DNA of 64,000 nucleotides from an uncultured Prevotellaceae bacterium (GCA_900315745.1 ONAG01000022.1:1-64000); one strand, 5' to 3'; positions 24,351 through 33,929 are shown, counted from the first letter of the stretch. Notes: a model not told the origin generated them from the letters alone. Made by a program: numbers and translations.

Positions 24351-25016
24351 CTATCTTGAAATCGGTCGAACGCTGTAACCGCAACAGCGGGACATGCTAT
24401 AACAATGAGCACCATCAAAATCGAAATCTAGGTCGATTGCGCTATGCTCTGAATCCTGGCCAGACCAATACCCGCCGTTATTCCCGGCTCCAGTAAGGGA
24501 AGTTCCATTATAGTAGCCTGCGGCTGGCAAAAAGATGCTGTTGCCATTGGAACTGGTAAAAATCCGTCCAGAGACTCCGTTAGTCGTTATCCATGTTGAG
24601 GTGCAATTGTTGAGCAGTTCCACAATCTGTTCTGGTGAAGGCAACTGCCACTTGCCACCCCATTTTTTGTGTGCTACATCATACTTTGTGCCGCTGATGG
24701 ATCCGAGTTCTTTATAATTCACTATTTCATCCAACCATCCGTCCTCGTCATAATACCATCCGTCCCCATTTGTATCGGTTCCCGAACAATATTTGTAAGT
24801 AACTTCGTTGTATACTGATTTCATCTTTTTTTCGCCCCATGCATAATAGCCGCCGTAACCCTCCGGAGTGGTTGCTCCCACGTTACAACATGCCCATTTC
24901 GTGCCGGAGGGCAGTCCAAGGTCGATGGCATGTGGATGCTTGCCGTCTGGACATGATTGAGCATAAGCCATCAACACAATGAATATCATTGAAATAGACA
25001 ATAGTAGTTTTTTCAT
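24351..25016 (-). CDS. Secreted FISUMP-domain protein (DUF1566-like)
   Basis: 221 residues with signal peptide KKLLLSISMIFIVLMAYAQ. The body is the Fibrobacter-succinogenes-paralogous (FISUMP) pattern: 'IDLGLPSGTKWACCNVGA', 'EGYGGYYAWGE', 'KWQLPSPEQIVELLNN', 'FLPAAGYYNGTSL' and the end 'SVRPIS'. These repeats are typical of surface proteins in Bacteroidetes; binding target unknown. Confidence 0.82.
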   Translation of the reverse strand: MKKLLLSISMIFIVLMAYAQSCPDGKHPHAIDLGLPSGTKWACCNVGATTPEGYGGYYAWGEKKMKSVYNEVTYKYCSGTDTNGDGWYYDEDGWLDEIVNYKELGSISGTKYDVAHKKWGGKWQLPSPEQIVELLNNCTSTWITTNGVSGRIFTSSNGNSIFLPAAGYYNGTSLTGAGNNGGYWSGQDSEHSAIDLDFDFDGAHCYSMSRCCGYSVRPISR

Positions 25017-25051
25017 TTTTCAAAATTTGGTTTTTCAAATTCGCTTTCTTA

Positions 25052-25912
25052 CTATTCTTGCTGATTCTCCCCATCGCCGATTATATGGAATAAAGTCGCA
25101 CTATTACGCTCTGCATCATAAAGGATATAGCAGCCAAGAGCGGTGCTGAGGATGTAAGTCTGTTTCATGTTTCCATGATAGAGAAGGAAATTGCATACAT
25201 CAGTTGGTGTGATGTACGGATTGTCTTTCAAATGAGAATGGAATGCTGCCTCGCCTTCATTTGAAATAGGTATGAACGAACGGTGATACCGCCGGAATGC
25301 GGTTATGTTGCCTTCATTGTCAAAGTCTATGCTGAGGTCATTGCCGAATGGGATGATGCCGGTACGCTCCACTCCTTGCAGCATATACATGCGGGTGGTC
25401 TTGTCATCGATGCGGACGAAGTCGAAATTGGGTCGTCCATAGTCGGGGTCATAACGCAGGCTGTCACCGTATTGCTCAATGGCATTCTTGAACATGAGGT
25501 CTTTCTTTTCAAAAATCCCTCTTTCATTCTCAGAGATGGGACGAGGTTCGTAGGAAATGGTCTGCTCTCCGCTTTTGAGGTCGTAACGAAAATCGAAAAT
25601 ACAGTTTTTCTGTTCCTTATCCATGAAAATGACTCTCCACGAATCGTTTGTTGGTTGCCAGATAAAACTGTGGCCTATCTCATCAACATTGTAATGAGCC
25701 AACAAAGAGTCGGTAGACTCCCAATTGACACATTCTGCAACGTAGAGGTTATATCCTTCTTGACAGATGCTGTCTAGTGCGTCTGTTATCACCCCTGACT
25801 GTTGAATCATCTCTCTTGTAGGCCCCTGTGCGAATGTTGAGTATGATGCCATACAGGCCATTATCGATATGGCTATCGCCATTGATTGAAATGTTGAAAA
25901 TGCCTTTCCCAT
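25052..25912 (-). CDS. Secreted protein of unknown function
   Basis: 286 residues with a signal peptide (MAIAISIMACMASYSTFAQ). The mature domain has 'FDFRYDLKSGEQTISYE' and 'LQGVERTGIIPFGNDL'. No family recognised. It precedes the FISUMP-type gene on the same strand. Confidence 0.65.
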   Translation of the reverse strand: MGKAFSTFQSMAIAISIMACMASYSTFAQGPTREMIQQSGVITDALDSICQEGYNLYVAECVNWESTDSLLAHYNVDEIGHSFIWQPTNDSWRVIFMDKEQKNCIFDFRYDLKSGEQTISYEPRPISENERGIFEKKDLMFKNAIEQYGDSLRYDPDYGRPNFDFVRIDDKTTRMYMLQGVERTGIIPFGNDLSIDFDNEGNITAFRRYHRSFIPISNEGEAAFHSHLKDNPYITPTDVCNFLLYHGNMKQTYILSTALGCYILYDAERNSATLFHIIGDGENQQE

Positions 25913-26052
25913 TTTAATGATAGTTTTTCTTATACATTTACGACTATGGTATCTGTTCCAAAACCTGATGGCTATGTTCTCAGCCGACAGGATGATACTT
26001 TTAACTTAGACTTTTTTTACCTGAAATAAACCAAAAATCTCGACTCACAAAT

Positions 26053-26328
26053 TCACTGTCGTGTGTTCCTTATCTTAGCATGTCCCATCAACAACAAATA
26101 CAGAATGTTGAACAACACGTAGGCCAGGAATTCACATGACACTTCCAATGTTTGCCTGATATAATCCGAGGCCGGATTGGTATGCAAATCCATGATTTCT
26201 TTCTCCGTCTCATACTTCAGGCTCACCATCGTGTTGATTATCCCATAGATCAAAAGCATCCCCAATAATGAAGTGAGGATAATATATGCAATATTAACAA
26301 CTTTAAAAGTTCTATCTTTGATAAACAT
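26053..26328 (-). CDS. Small membrane protein
   Basis: 91 residues with two hydrophobic spans: VNIAYIILTSLLGMLLIYGI and LAYVLFNILYLLLMG. No family recognised. Confidence 0.55.
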   Translation of the reverse strand: MFIKDRTFKVVNIAYIILTSLLGMLLIYGIINTMVSLKYETEKEIMDLHTNPASDYIRQTLEVSCEFLAYVLFNILYLLLMGHAKIRNTRQ

Positions 26329-26399
26329 GTCTGTTGAGTCTTGGAGAGATAAATCAAAGTCTGAGTGGATAAGTCAAAAAGCGTCCCAGAGATGGCTGC

Positions 26400-27965
26400 T
26401 CAGCGGCCAATATGTTTCTTGCCATTGGATATGTATATTCCATGTGGGATGATGCCCGACGGCAGCTTCCTGCCCTGCAGGTCGTAACAATCCCCTTCAT
26501 CGCCATTTGGAACAAGCATGAGTTGCTCCACTCCATTAGTTTCCTGGAGTTTGTAGTAGAATGGACCATATAATAAATCCACCAAAATGTAAGCCCTGCA
26601 TCCTCCAATACGTCCGTTTTCACAGTCTGGCGTATGGTCAAAAAAATAGATATCTTGGTTCGTGGTGATGACCATGTCGGTGTTGTCGTAACTACCTTTG
26701 AACCAGATTTGCTCCAATGCGGTCTGCCCTGGCTTTCCTGATAAGTCCATCCCACTGATATCCACACGGCAGTCCTCGTTGACCATCAGCAGATAGGGCA
26801 CATTGGCTTGTGGGATGGGCTCACGCTCGAATACGAGCACATTGTCCTCCCGATGGTCAAGCCGGTAATATTTCCCTATCGTGGCATCGGGTTCCACAGG
26901 CAGGATGATGGTTCCAACTTCCCCTGCCTTGAAATCCAAGGCATTGAAAAGGGTGAAGTCCATTTTCTTGTCTTCAAACAATAGAGACCAGGAATCATAA
27001 TCTTTTGAGAAAACATATTGCAGTCCTATCTCCTTGTACGGGATATGCCCCGGGGCTTTAGCCGAAGGCAGGAATGTGTTGCGACCCTCCGACGCTCTTA
27101 CCCGGTAATGACCTTCCTCATCTGTCACTCCTTTGTATTCATTCTGTTCCCATTTGCAACTGGTAAGAGTCACCTCCGCCCCGGCAACGGGGTTCCCGTC
27201 TTGGTCGTTGACCTGACCTGTCAGATATTCCACCTTTGTGGCTATGGTGTATCTCAATTGTGGCGAAAAGTCGGATTGTGGGGAGTTGGAAACGTCTTCC
27301 ATTTGGTCGGACGTCGAGCACAATGCAGTGTTTTTGATGTTTTTATTGGAACGGGCGAAATACACATCGTGGTCGCTGGCTTCGCCGTAACTCAATATGG
27401 TGATTCTCACGCCTCCATCATTATATGTGAAGGGTTCATCAAGTGTGATGTCCACCAATTGAATCCAATTGCCTGGCTGCCCGCCGCTCTTGATGACAAT
27501 GTCACCCTCAAACACTTTTGTCATATTTTCCACAGGTACGAATCCGCCGCCTACCCGAAACAAACCGCTCTCTGTGTGTTGCATCCATACAACGACATGC
27601 CTTTCCACCTCGTCTCCTGGATTGTAGCCCATGTATCCTATCTTGACGATCTTGTCACCTTCCAATATTTGCACGTGACCTTTCACATAAATGGCCTCGG
27701 ACTTGGAGAATGGACGGGTGGTGACAATGGGAGCACCCACCGACACATTGTATTGATTGTCGTCTTCATCGCGCCATATCTGCATCGTCTTCTCCTTGTA
27801 GTCATATTCCTCCCCATCCTCATCTTGAAAGAAGGAACAACTCGCCTGTGTCGATGATGGCGGCATGTCCTTTTCGCATGCATCCATGACCTCCCATGCC
27901 TCCTGTCCCCATGAAGTCAATGGCATGAGAAGTGAAAGAACCAATACAACAAATATCTGTTTCAT
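26400..27965 (-). CDS. Secreted protein with carboxypeptidase-regulatory-like domain
   Basis: 521 residues with a signal peptide (FVVLVLSLLMPLTSWGQ). A carboxypeptidase-regulatory-like beta-sandwich lies at about residues 245-310 ('LTGQVNDQDGNPVAGAEVTL' then 'TDEEGHYRVRA'). The C-terminal tail 'CYDLQGRKLPSGIIPHGIYI' is the Prevotella secreted-protein tag. The protein is probably surface-attached or exported; ligand unknown. Confidence 0.78.
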   Translation of the reverse strand: MKQIFVVLVLSLLMPLTSWGQEAWEVMDACEKDMPPSSTQASCSFFQDEDGEEYDYKEKTMQIWRDEDDNQYNVSVGAPIVTTRPFSKSEAIYVKGHVQILEGDKIVKIGYMGYNPGDEVERHVVVWMQHTESGLFRVGGGFVPVENMTKVFEGDIVIKSGGQPGNWIQLVDITLDEPFTYNDGGVRITILSYGEASDHDVYFARSNKNIKNTALCSTSDQMEDVSNSPQSDFSPQLRYTIATKVEYLTGQVNDQDGNPVAGAEVTLTSCKWEQNEYKGVTDEEGHYRVRASEGRNTFLPSAKAPGHIPYKEIGLQYVFSKDYDSWSLLFEDKKMDFTLFNALDFKAGEVGTIILPVEPDATIGKYYRLDHREDNVLVFEREPIPQANVPYLLMVNEDCRVDISGMDLSGKPGQTALEQIWFKGSYDNTDMVITTNQDIYFFDHTPDCENGRIGGCRAYILVDLLYGPFYYKLQETNGVEQLMLVPNGDEGDCYDLQGRKLPSGIIPHGIYISNGKKHIGR

Positions 27966-28166
27966 AATCTTCGCTTAAAATTAACAATGCACTTCATTTA
28001 TAGTAACGACAGGGTTGTGCTTTTATTATCGATGCTCCTTTGGATAACAGATACCGCTCAACATCTTTGGCACCGCCAAGTTCATTTTGAGACCGGTGCG
28101 GATAAGGAAACATTGAATGGATACCTTGTTTTCATAGAATGATAGGAGTCTATTCATATCATACAA

Positions 28167-29603
28167 CTAATTCTTCAACATTTCCCTGGCCAAAGAGTTT
28201 AAAGCATCCATGTCTATGGGTTCTAACACGATATCTTCTGGTTCCAAATTCAGAAGAAACTGCATGTAGGTTGGAAGCGTGAGCAGGTCACCATCACGAC
28301 CGATGTTGTAGTCGCCAAACTTGATGAAATGCTTCACACCATATTTCTCCGGGTGCTTTCTCACGGTGGCGATGCTCTTGGCCTGTGCTGTACGGGCTTT
28401 CACCTCTACAGGGACACATTCGCCTTTGTAGCGGATGAGGAAATCCAGCTCCATACCAGAATCCTTTTGGAAGTAGTACAGACTTTGGCCTTTCTTGATG
28501 AGTGTGTCGGCCATCAGGTTCTCAAATATGGCTCCTTTGTAACCACCCAGATTGCCTTGAAGGATGTCCGCTCTTGTAGAACCGCCTAACATGGCGACAA
28601 GGATTCCTATGTCGGCAGTATAGACTTTGAAAATATTGTCTATCGCATTACCTTCCAATGGCAGGCCTGTAATGCTGGAATTATAGCATCGGCGGATGAT
28701 GCCTGAGTCTTCCAACCACTGCAGTGAGTCTTTATAAAAGACGCCACGGCCACCGCTCTCCACCTTGGACCACTGGAATTTCTTGTTCTCCTTGGCCAGT
28801 TGCTTGGGAATGGCATTGAAACATGCGCGGATGTGGGGTTTGTCCTTGTCATCGGCATACTTCACCATGTCTGAACGGTATTCCTTAAGAATGGACTGCC
28901 ACACTGTATTCACCGCATTCATGTCGCCGGTCTCCAACAGTGCATTCACAGCAGCAGGAAGTCCGCCAACGGCAACATAGCGGTACAGCAACGTTTTCAT
29001 TGCTACGTGGATGCCTTCCGGCACAGGCGTCTCCTCTGTTAGACATCGCCTCAATACATTGATAACTTCCTCACTCATGTTGTTCGCCCAGAGGAACTCC
29101 TCGAAGTCGAGCGGATACATCTCCACAATCTCTTCATAGCCTACTGGAACGGAGTTGCTGCCTTTCTCTTGTCTGGCAGCCCCCCCTTTACGTCTCTTCT
29201 TTTCCTCCTGTCCATATCCCTGAACGCCCAACAATGAACCTGTGGCGATGATGTCAAAACGACCGTCTTCCTTGAAAAACTTCAGACAGGTACGGGCTTC
29301 TGGACAGTCCTGTATTTCATCAAGGATAATGCAGGTCTCACCTGGGACGAACTTTGCGTTCCTCATCTGGGCCGACAGGTTGAGGATGATGGTGTCCACA
29401 TCCTTGGAGCCATAGAAAGCTGTCTTCCTCTCCTCCTGTTTGAAGAAGTTGATATAGACAACGTGCTTGTAGTTGTCATTTGCAAATTGTTGGGTGATAA
29501 AAGTCTTGCCACATTGACGAATGCCCATGATGACCAGTGGCAGACGGTTCGGCTTGGCCTTCCATTGCCTTAATGTTTCTGATATTCTTCTCCTTAACGC
29601 CAT
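28167..29603 (-). CDS. AAA+ ATPase with DUF4143 domain
   Basis: 478 residues. Walker A is near residue 25 (IMGIRQCGKTF) and Walker B is CIILDEIQDCP. The C-terminal DUF4143 region has 'YYFQKDSGMELDFLIRYKGE' and 'VPVEVKARTA', the nuclease-like fold of this family. DUF4143 ATPases are widespread in mobile and defence regions and their role is not established. A good promoter precedes it on the minus strand. Confidence 0.88.
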   Translation of the reverse strand: MALRRRISETLRQWKAKPNRLPLVIMGIRQCGKTFITQQFANDNYKHVVYINFFKQEERKTAFYGSKDVDTIILNLSAQMRNAKFVPGETCIILDEIQDCPEARTCLKFFKEDGRFDIIATGSLLGVQGYGQEEKKRRKGGAARQEKGSNSVPVGYEEIVEMYPLDFEEFLWANNMSEEVINVLRRCLTEETPVPEGIHVAMKTLLYRYVAVGGLPAAVNALLETGDMNAVNTVWQSILKEYRSDMVKYADDKDKPHIRACFNAIPKQLAKENKKFQWSKVESGGRGVFYKDSLQWLEDSGIIRRCYNSSITGLPLEGNAIDNIFKVYTADIGILVAMLGGSTRADILQGNLGGYKGAIFENLMADTLIKKGQSLYYFQKDSGMELDFLIRYKGECVPVEVKARTAQAKSIATVRKHPEKYGVKHFIKFGDYNIGRDGDLLTLPTYMQFLLNLEPEDIVLEPIDMDALNSLAREMLKN

Positions 29604-29625
29604 ACAAAAGTATTATAATCGATTG

Positions 29626-29656
29626 CAAAGATACGTTTTTCCAGCGAGTTTGCAAA
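29626..29656 (-). promoter_or_regulatory. Promoter of the DUF4143 ATPase gene
   Basis: On the minus strand TTTG (29656-29653) and TATCTTTG (29633-29626) are 19 bp apart, a textbook Bacteroidetes promoter 23 bp from the ATG at 29603. Confidence 0.7.
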
Positions 29657-29717
29657 ATTCTATGCTGTTTTTCCACCGACTTTTTGTATTTTTGATGTCA
29701 TTTTTCCACCGACTTTT
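29636..29717. repeat. Three near-identical 16-17-bp direct repeats
   Basis: TTTTTCCACCGACTTTT occurs at 29668-29684 and 29701-29717. A diverged copy, TTTTTCCAGCGAGTTT, is at 29636-29651. Spacings are 32 and 33 bp, three helical turns. They lie between two divergent promoters and could be binding sites. Confidence 0.75.
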
Positions 29718-29750
29718 AATAAGACAGATTAACTAAATTTCTCACTTTCG

Positions 29751-29782
29751 TTTGATGTTCTTTCTACAATTTTGTATCTTTG
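29751..29782 (+). promoter_or_regulatory. Promoter of the gene at 29800
   Basis: TTTG (29751-29754) and TATCTTTG (29775-29782) are separated by 20 bp. This promoter lies inside the longest open frame, so the translation start must be downstream of it. Confidence 0.7.
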
Positions 29783-29799
29783 CACAAATTCATTTAAAA

Positions 29800-30546
29800 T
29801 TGAGACAGTATCTTTCCATTCTGGACAACATCTTGAAATCTGATATAAGAAGAAGAGAAGTCGATTTCAAGTTCGGTTTCGCTACATCGGCAGATGTAGT
29901 GAAGGAGGCCAGTGGACTGCGCCTTGAAGCTATTCGCGTGATAGCCCGTGAGCAGGGTGTAGAGATAGAGGACACGACGTGCAGATGTATAGATGAGAAC
30001 CTGCTCGCCGCACTAGCGGATGCTCATGTCCGCAAAATGAGGGCATACTTTAATAATGCCAATAAACATATTACCATGCTCACTGGCGACGAGATGGTAA
30101 CGTTCATAGATTTTTGTGAAACCTTCAAAAAACGCCAATCTTCAAATAAAACTGTTCAGTCATGGATGGACATTGACGCGGATGCCATACGTCAGCAGTT
30201 CATACAGAAAGTACATAAACTCACCTCTCCTGTCTTCGATTTGTTTTCGGGGATAGGCAACATCTATATAAAGGAGATAGTTGCTTCTCTTAGTTGCAAA
30301 CCAAATGATAGTCTCGACTTATCCAGATTCAATTGGCGTGACAATGTCATTATCAGAGTTCTTCAAAGCGACTTTTTCAATAAGAAAGCTAAAGACAAAC
30401 ATCAAGACTACATAGACAATCGATCTTTTGTTAGGAGGATTACATTGTCAGCGAGATATCATATTTATACTTCAGAGGATGACGATCATCAGCAAGACAC
30501 GATCACTATAGTGAATATTCATCGTGCCCTTGCGATGGTTGCATGA
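29800..30546 (+). CDS. Unknown protein with an IF2-N-like N-terminus
   Basis: About 248 residues. The frame is open from 29752, but a promoter (29751-29782) sits in that part, so the in-frame TTG at 29800 is the most likely start. The segment ATSADVVKEASGLRLEAIRV, then IAREQGVEIED, resembles the small IF2-N helical domain (weak). The rest is unrecognised. It has its own promoter divergent from the DUF4143 ATPase gene. Confidence 0.6.
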   Translation: MRQYLSILDNILKSDIRRREVDFKFGFATSADVVKEASGLRLEAIRVIAREQGVEIEDTTCRCIDENLLAALADAHVRKMRAYFNNANKHITMLTGDEMVTFIDFCETFKKRQSSNKTVQSWMDIDADAIRQQFIQKVHKLTSPVFDLFSGIGNIYIKEIVASLSCKPNDSLDLSRFNWRDNVIIRVLQSDFFNKKAKDKHQDYIDNRSFVRRITLSARYHIYTSEDDDHQQDTITIVNIHRALAMVA

Positions 30547-30593
30547 ATAATGCATCACAAAAGGGCTCATAGTAAAACACAAAAAAAATAATT

Positions 30594-31367
30594 ATGAGCT
30601 TAAAAAAATATTTTGATATAGTTTCGACAACTTCAAATCCGACGCTGTTTTCAACGAAGGATATGTATGTCATGTCTTGCACAAAGTGTGGACATAACCC
30701 ACTCTATGCAGAACTATCTGCAACCGAGAAACGAAAGCTTACATATAACAATCTGCATTTGTCTTTTGGTATGAGATGGTCTGAACCAAATTGGTTTCCT
30801 ATACTGGAGCCATACAATGGTCCGCTCGATTATGAGTATTGTACCTTTTCCAAACGTAGACAATACGATGGCAAAGGGCAGGCTCTTATGATTTTCGAAG
30901 ATGATTACACGTTTGACCATCTGACATGGGACAGACTTGAACAGACTACTTTTACTCTGGCCAAGTTTGACTGCCTGTTTACACCAGACTATTCAATGTA
31001 TGTAGATGCCCCACTACAAATCAACAAGAATAGCGTGTATAAAACACGATTTGCCGGTGCTTATTGGCAGAAATGCGGTTTTAACGTGATTCCAACTGCC
31101 AGTTGGGCAGGAGCGAATTCCTTTCCATGGTGTCTAGAAGGATTACCACAACATAGTGTCATCGCTATTTGTGGGGTTGGCGTAAGTTGGTCACGCCAGG
31201 CACTGGAACTGTGGCAGTATGGTATCAGACAGGTGGAATCACTGCTCTCACCTACAACGATTATCATTTATGGCAAGGAAACTGAGATTCCTGGAATATC
31301 AACTCCTGTCAGGTTTATTAAAGACCACATTACAAAATTATTTAGAAATGAAAAATCCAGAAAATAA
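30594..31367 (+). CDS. DUF4417-domain protein
   Basis: 257 residues. DUF4417 features include 'WFPILEPYNGPLDYEYCTFS' , 'FLFTPDYSMYVDAP'-type segment 'FDCLFTPDYSMYVDAPLQIN', and 'VIPTASWAGANSFPWCLEGL'. The domain is common in phage and mobile-element genomes; its function is unknown. The next gene overlaps its 3' end by 20 bp. Confidence 0.82.
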   Translation: MSLKKYFDIVSTTSNPTLFSTKDMYVMSCTKCGHNPLYAELSATEKRKLTYNNLHLSFGMRWSEPNWFPILEPYNGPLDYEYCTFSKRRQYDGKGQALMIFEDDYTFDHLTWDRLEQTTFTLAKFDCLFTPDYSMYVDAPLQINKNSVYKTRFAGAYWQKCGFNVIPTASWAGANSFPWCLEGLPQHSVIAICGVGVSWSRQALELWQYGIRQVESLLSPTTIIIYGKETEIPGISTPVRFIKDHITKLFRNEKSRK

Positions 31368-31740
31368 ACTTTGGAAAGAAGATGAAGATCTATTCACTTC
31401 AATGATAGGACATTATGTCTCTGATAAAGAGAGAACGTTCTTTGAAAAAATGAGATATAAAATGGAGTATGAAATTGCCCCATCCAATGATCTTATTATG
31501 TTTGAAGAAGACAATGAAGATCATATCTACATTTTGCGCTGTGTATATGAAGAGATTATTATCGGGCATGGTATCAAAGGCAATTACGACGAAGAGTTCC
31601 ATGTCATGACACTATCAGAAGCTCTTAACGCCAACCTTAAAGAGTTGGGGTTTCTCAAAAGTGACATTACACTCTTAGAATGGCTGAGAGGAAGAGACTA
31701 TGAAGGAATTAGGTACAATCACAATTATGCATTTTTGTAA
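31348..31740 (+). CDS. Unknown acidic protein
   Basis: 130 residues from the ATG at 31348, overlapping the DUF4417 gene by 20 bp, which suggests translational coupling. It is acidic, with 'NDLIMFEEDNEDHIYILRCV' near the middle. No signal peptide or known family. It could be an immunity or adaptor partner of a neighbour (inference). Confidence 0.6.
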   Translation: MKNPENKLWKEDEDLFTSMIGHYVSDKERTFFEKMRYKMEYEIAPSNDLIMFEEDNEDHIYILRCVYEEIIIGHGIKGNYDEEFHVMTLSEALNANLKELGFLKSDITLLEWLRGRDYEGIRYNHNYAFL

Positions 31741-31741
31741 C

Positions 31742-32182
31742 ATGGGAAATCAAAGAGAATATATACCAAGTGGAGGGTTCAGTCAGTATTTGTACAAAGA
31801 CGAGAGCCCAAGAGTGACAATCAATGGTGTTACTGGTAAAATGATCAGCATGATAACAGACCCAACTGGTACTCATGCTGGGCTGCCTACTTACGCAAAC
31901 ACATCTGACATTTATTTCAAAAAAGGAACCGACGGATCGGCCTCTCAGGCCAAGGTGTATATCGACAGAAAGACTGTTCTAGATTTTGACTGGAATCACG
32001 ATCATCAAAATAGCGATGGACGCGTATTTCATAAAGGAACTGTTCATGTGCAGACGTACAGAGTAAACCCTGATGGAAGTTTGACAAGACTGTCAAAAAA
32101 AGCAAGATTTATGAATAATCATGAAATGAAGAAATATGGTCCCATCATTAAATATTTTAACCCGAGCGTAAAGTTTAGATAA
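31742..32182 (+). CDS. Unknown basic protein, possibly a toxin-like domain
   Basis: 146 residues from the ATG at 31742; an upstream start at 31700 overlaps the previous gene. The C-terminal two thirds is polar with a 'VLDFDWNHDHQNSDGRVFHK' segment, where Asn-His-Asp-His is reminiscent of metal-dependent nuclease or toxin domains. It begins 1 bp after the previous stop. The pairing of an acidic and a basic small protein suggests a toxin and immunity pair, but this is not shown. Confidence 0.5.
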   Translation: MGNQREYIPSGGFSQYLYKDESPRVTINGVTGKMISMITDPTGTHAGLPTYANTSDIYFKKGTDGSASQAKVYIDRKTVLDFDWNHDHQNSDGRVFHKGTVHVQTYRVNPDGSLTRLSKKARFMNNHEMKKYGPIIKYFNPSVKFR

Positions 32183-32224
32183 TAATAACATACTGTTATC
32201 AACCCAAACTATAAACTAAAAGTG

Positions 32225-32256
32225 AATTAGTCCATCCATTTTGGGGTGGACTAATT
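32225..32256. terminator. Bidirectional terminator
   Basis: AATTAGTCCA (32225-32234) pairs with TGGACTAATT (32247-32256) in a perfect 10-bp stem between convergent genes, with T-rich ends on both strands. Confidence 0.82.
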
Positions 32257-32362
32257 TATGGCATCAAGGTCCATCTTAAAATATTGAATGCATCACCTTG
32301 CTATGCATTTAATTTGTAATTAAATCAAACTGAACCAACAAAAAAGAACCCCATCTCATTCT

Positions 32363-33865
32363 TCACTCCCCTCCTTCCCCAACACTCAGCCCGTATCCTC
32401 CCAACTGGCCCTCTATCTTCTTCACCTTATAGATATAGTTGGGATCCTCGGCATACGGTATCCTCCTTAAGAACTCATAATAGTCGCCGCCCTTGTAACG
32501 GTACTGGATCATGTCCCTGTATCCCTTGACACTCTCCTGCCAGGTGGCGAACTCATAGTACTGGCCGTCACGGCGGGTCAGGCCGAAGAGGTTGTGCTTG
32601 TTCCGGCAAACGGACGAACTCAGGTACCCTGTCTCAAGCAATACCTGGGCCAGCACCACGCTCTGGTGGTGGATGCCGTAATGCTCCATCGTGGCTATCA
32701 GATTCTCGATGGTCAGGTCCGAACCTTCGGCATAGGTGTAGTCCCCCACCCCGCTCCCGCCATACAGCTGGCTCTGCAGCTGGTGGATGTAGTCGTTGAT
32801 GTAGTCGATGAACACCAGCGGATCCACCCTTTGACCCATGTAGGTCATCTTCACATGGAGATGGGGACCGGTGCTGCGGCCGGTGTTCCCGCTGATGGCA
32901 ACCACGTCGCCTGCCTGAACCGCCTCGCCGACCTCCACGCCGATATCGCTCAGATGCCCGTAAAGGCACTCGATGTTCCCGTGGTTCAGCACCACATAGT
33001 TGCCGTAGCCGGTGCTGCCGTGCTGCACCTTCGTCACCACGCCGGGCAGCATCGCATAGACCGGCTCATAGCTGCACCTGAGGTCCACGCCGTCATGGAA
33101 ACGGGTGCCCTGTCCCAAAGGGTCCTTACGGTAGCCGAACTTAGAGGTGAGATAGAAACGCTGCAGAGGCATCGACACCGTGCTGCGCTGGCTCAACAGG
33201 TCCAGACGGCGCAGGTCTTCCTCCTTCAGCTCCCTGAACAACAGGGCGTCCTCACTGTCCTCCGTGTACTCGTCAATCCTGTCCCTGCCTTTCCTTCCGC
33301 CATCATCGGCATTCTCCCCAACAACGGTCTGGACGGGCATAATGATGACCTGCGGGGCCTGACGTCTCCTCCTCCCGAAGATGCCGCGGGAACGGTTCCC
33401 TCCATCATCCCCCCTTTTGGACGATTTGCCGAAGAGCCGTCTAAAGAACCCCTTCCTTCCCTCTTGCTGTCCTTCCTGCCCCATGGCACCCTGGGGCCTG
33501 TCCTGCTGCCCCTGGCCGACTACTCCCTGCCCATAAGCACCGGTTGAAAGGCCATGGATACCATCCTGGCCGACTACCCCTTCCTTTCCTTGCGTTCCTC
33601 CTCCCCTTCCCTGACCCAAGCCAGGCATCACGGGCATCTCATAGAACTTCTCCTCACTTCCCAACGGAGTGCTTCCTTCCGAGCTGACGGCCGCAGAACC
33701 ATGCTCCTCACCCGATACCGCACCGACCTTCCCGGTCGGCGCCGGCTGCCCGATCAGACGGATGGGGACGGTGTCCCTGGTGACGGTGTTGAACTGTGCC
33801 CGACATGGCAAAAAGGATATCAACAAACTGCTAACAAACGTTAAAGTCAAAACAAAGTTTCTCAT
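32363..33865 (-). CDS. Exported M23 endopeptidase with C-terminal glucosaminidase
   Basis: 500 residues. A signal peptide (TLTFVSSLLISFLPCRAQ) is followed by about 190 residues of Gly/Gln-rich linker. An M23/LytM domain contains HDGVD from residue 257 and HLHVKM from 335, the metal-site residues. The last 140 residues are a glucosaminidase-type domain ('HHQSVVLAQVLLETGYLSS'). Such double-cutting enzymes open peptidoglycan for conjugation apparatus assembly and sit in transfer modules of Bacteroidetes elements. It is divergent from the next gene and shares a tight promoter region with it. Confidence 0.88.
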   Translation of the reverse strand: MRNFVLTLTFVSSLLISFLPCRAQFNTVTRDTVPIRLIGQPAPTGKVGAVSGEEHGSAAVSSEGSTPLGSEEKFYEMPVMPGLGQGRGGGTQGKEGVVGQDGIHGLSTGAYGQGVVGQGQQDRPQGAMGQEGQQEGRKGFFRRLFGKSSKRGDDGGNRSRGIFGRRRRQAPQVIIMPVQTVVGENADDGGRKGRDRIDEYTEDSEDALLFRELKEEDLRRLDLLSQRSTVSMPLQRFYLTSKFGYRKDPLGQGTRFHDGVDLRCSYEPVYAMLPGVVTKVQHGSTGYGNYVVLNHGNIECLYGHLSDIGVEVGEAVQAGDVVAISGNTGRSTGPHLHVKMTYMGQRVDPLVFIDYINDYIHQLQSQLYGGSGVGDYTYAEGSDLTIENLIATMEHYGIHHQSVVLAQVLLETGYLSSSVCRNKHNLFGLTRRDGQYYEFATWQESVKGYRDMIQYRYKGGDYYEFLRRIPYAEDPNYIYKVKKIEGQLGGYGLSVGEGGE

Positions 33866-33892
33866 AAATTATGCTGATTATGATATTTTACC

Positions 33893-33911
33893 TATTTTTG
33901 CGGCAAAGATA
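33893..33911. promoter_or_regulatory. Divergent promoter pair
   Basis: TATTTTTG (33893-33900) faces right toward the gene at 33930. On the minus strand TATCTTTG (33911-33904) faces left toward the M23 gene. The two -7 boxes are 3 bp apart, so they probably exclude each other. Confidence 0.6.
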
Positions 33912-33929
33912 CACAAAAATATCATAACT

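Noticed and set aside
32363-33865. Collagen-like or repeat-rich surface protein because of the Gly/Gln-rich N-terminal half
   Set aside because: The Gly/Gln-rich part is a linker between a signal peptide and clear M23 and glucosaminidase domains.
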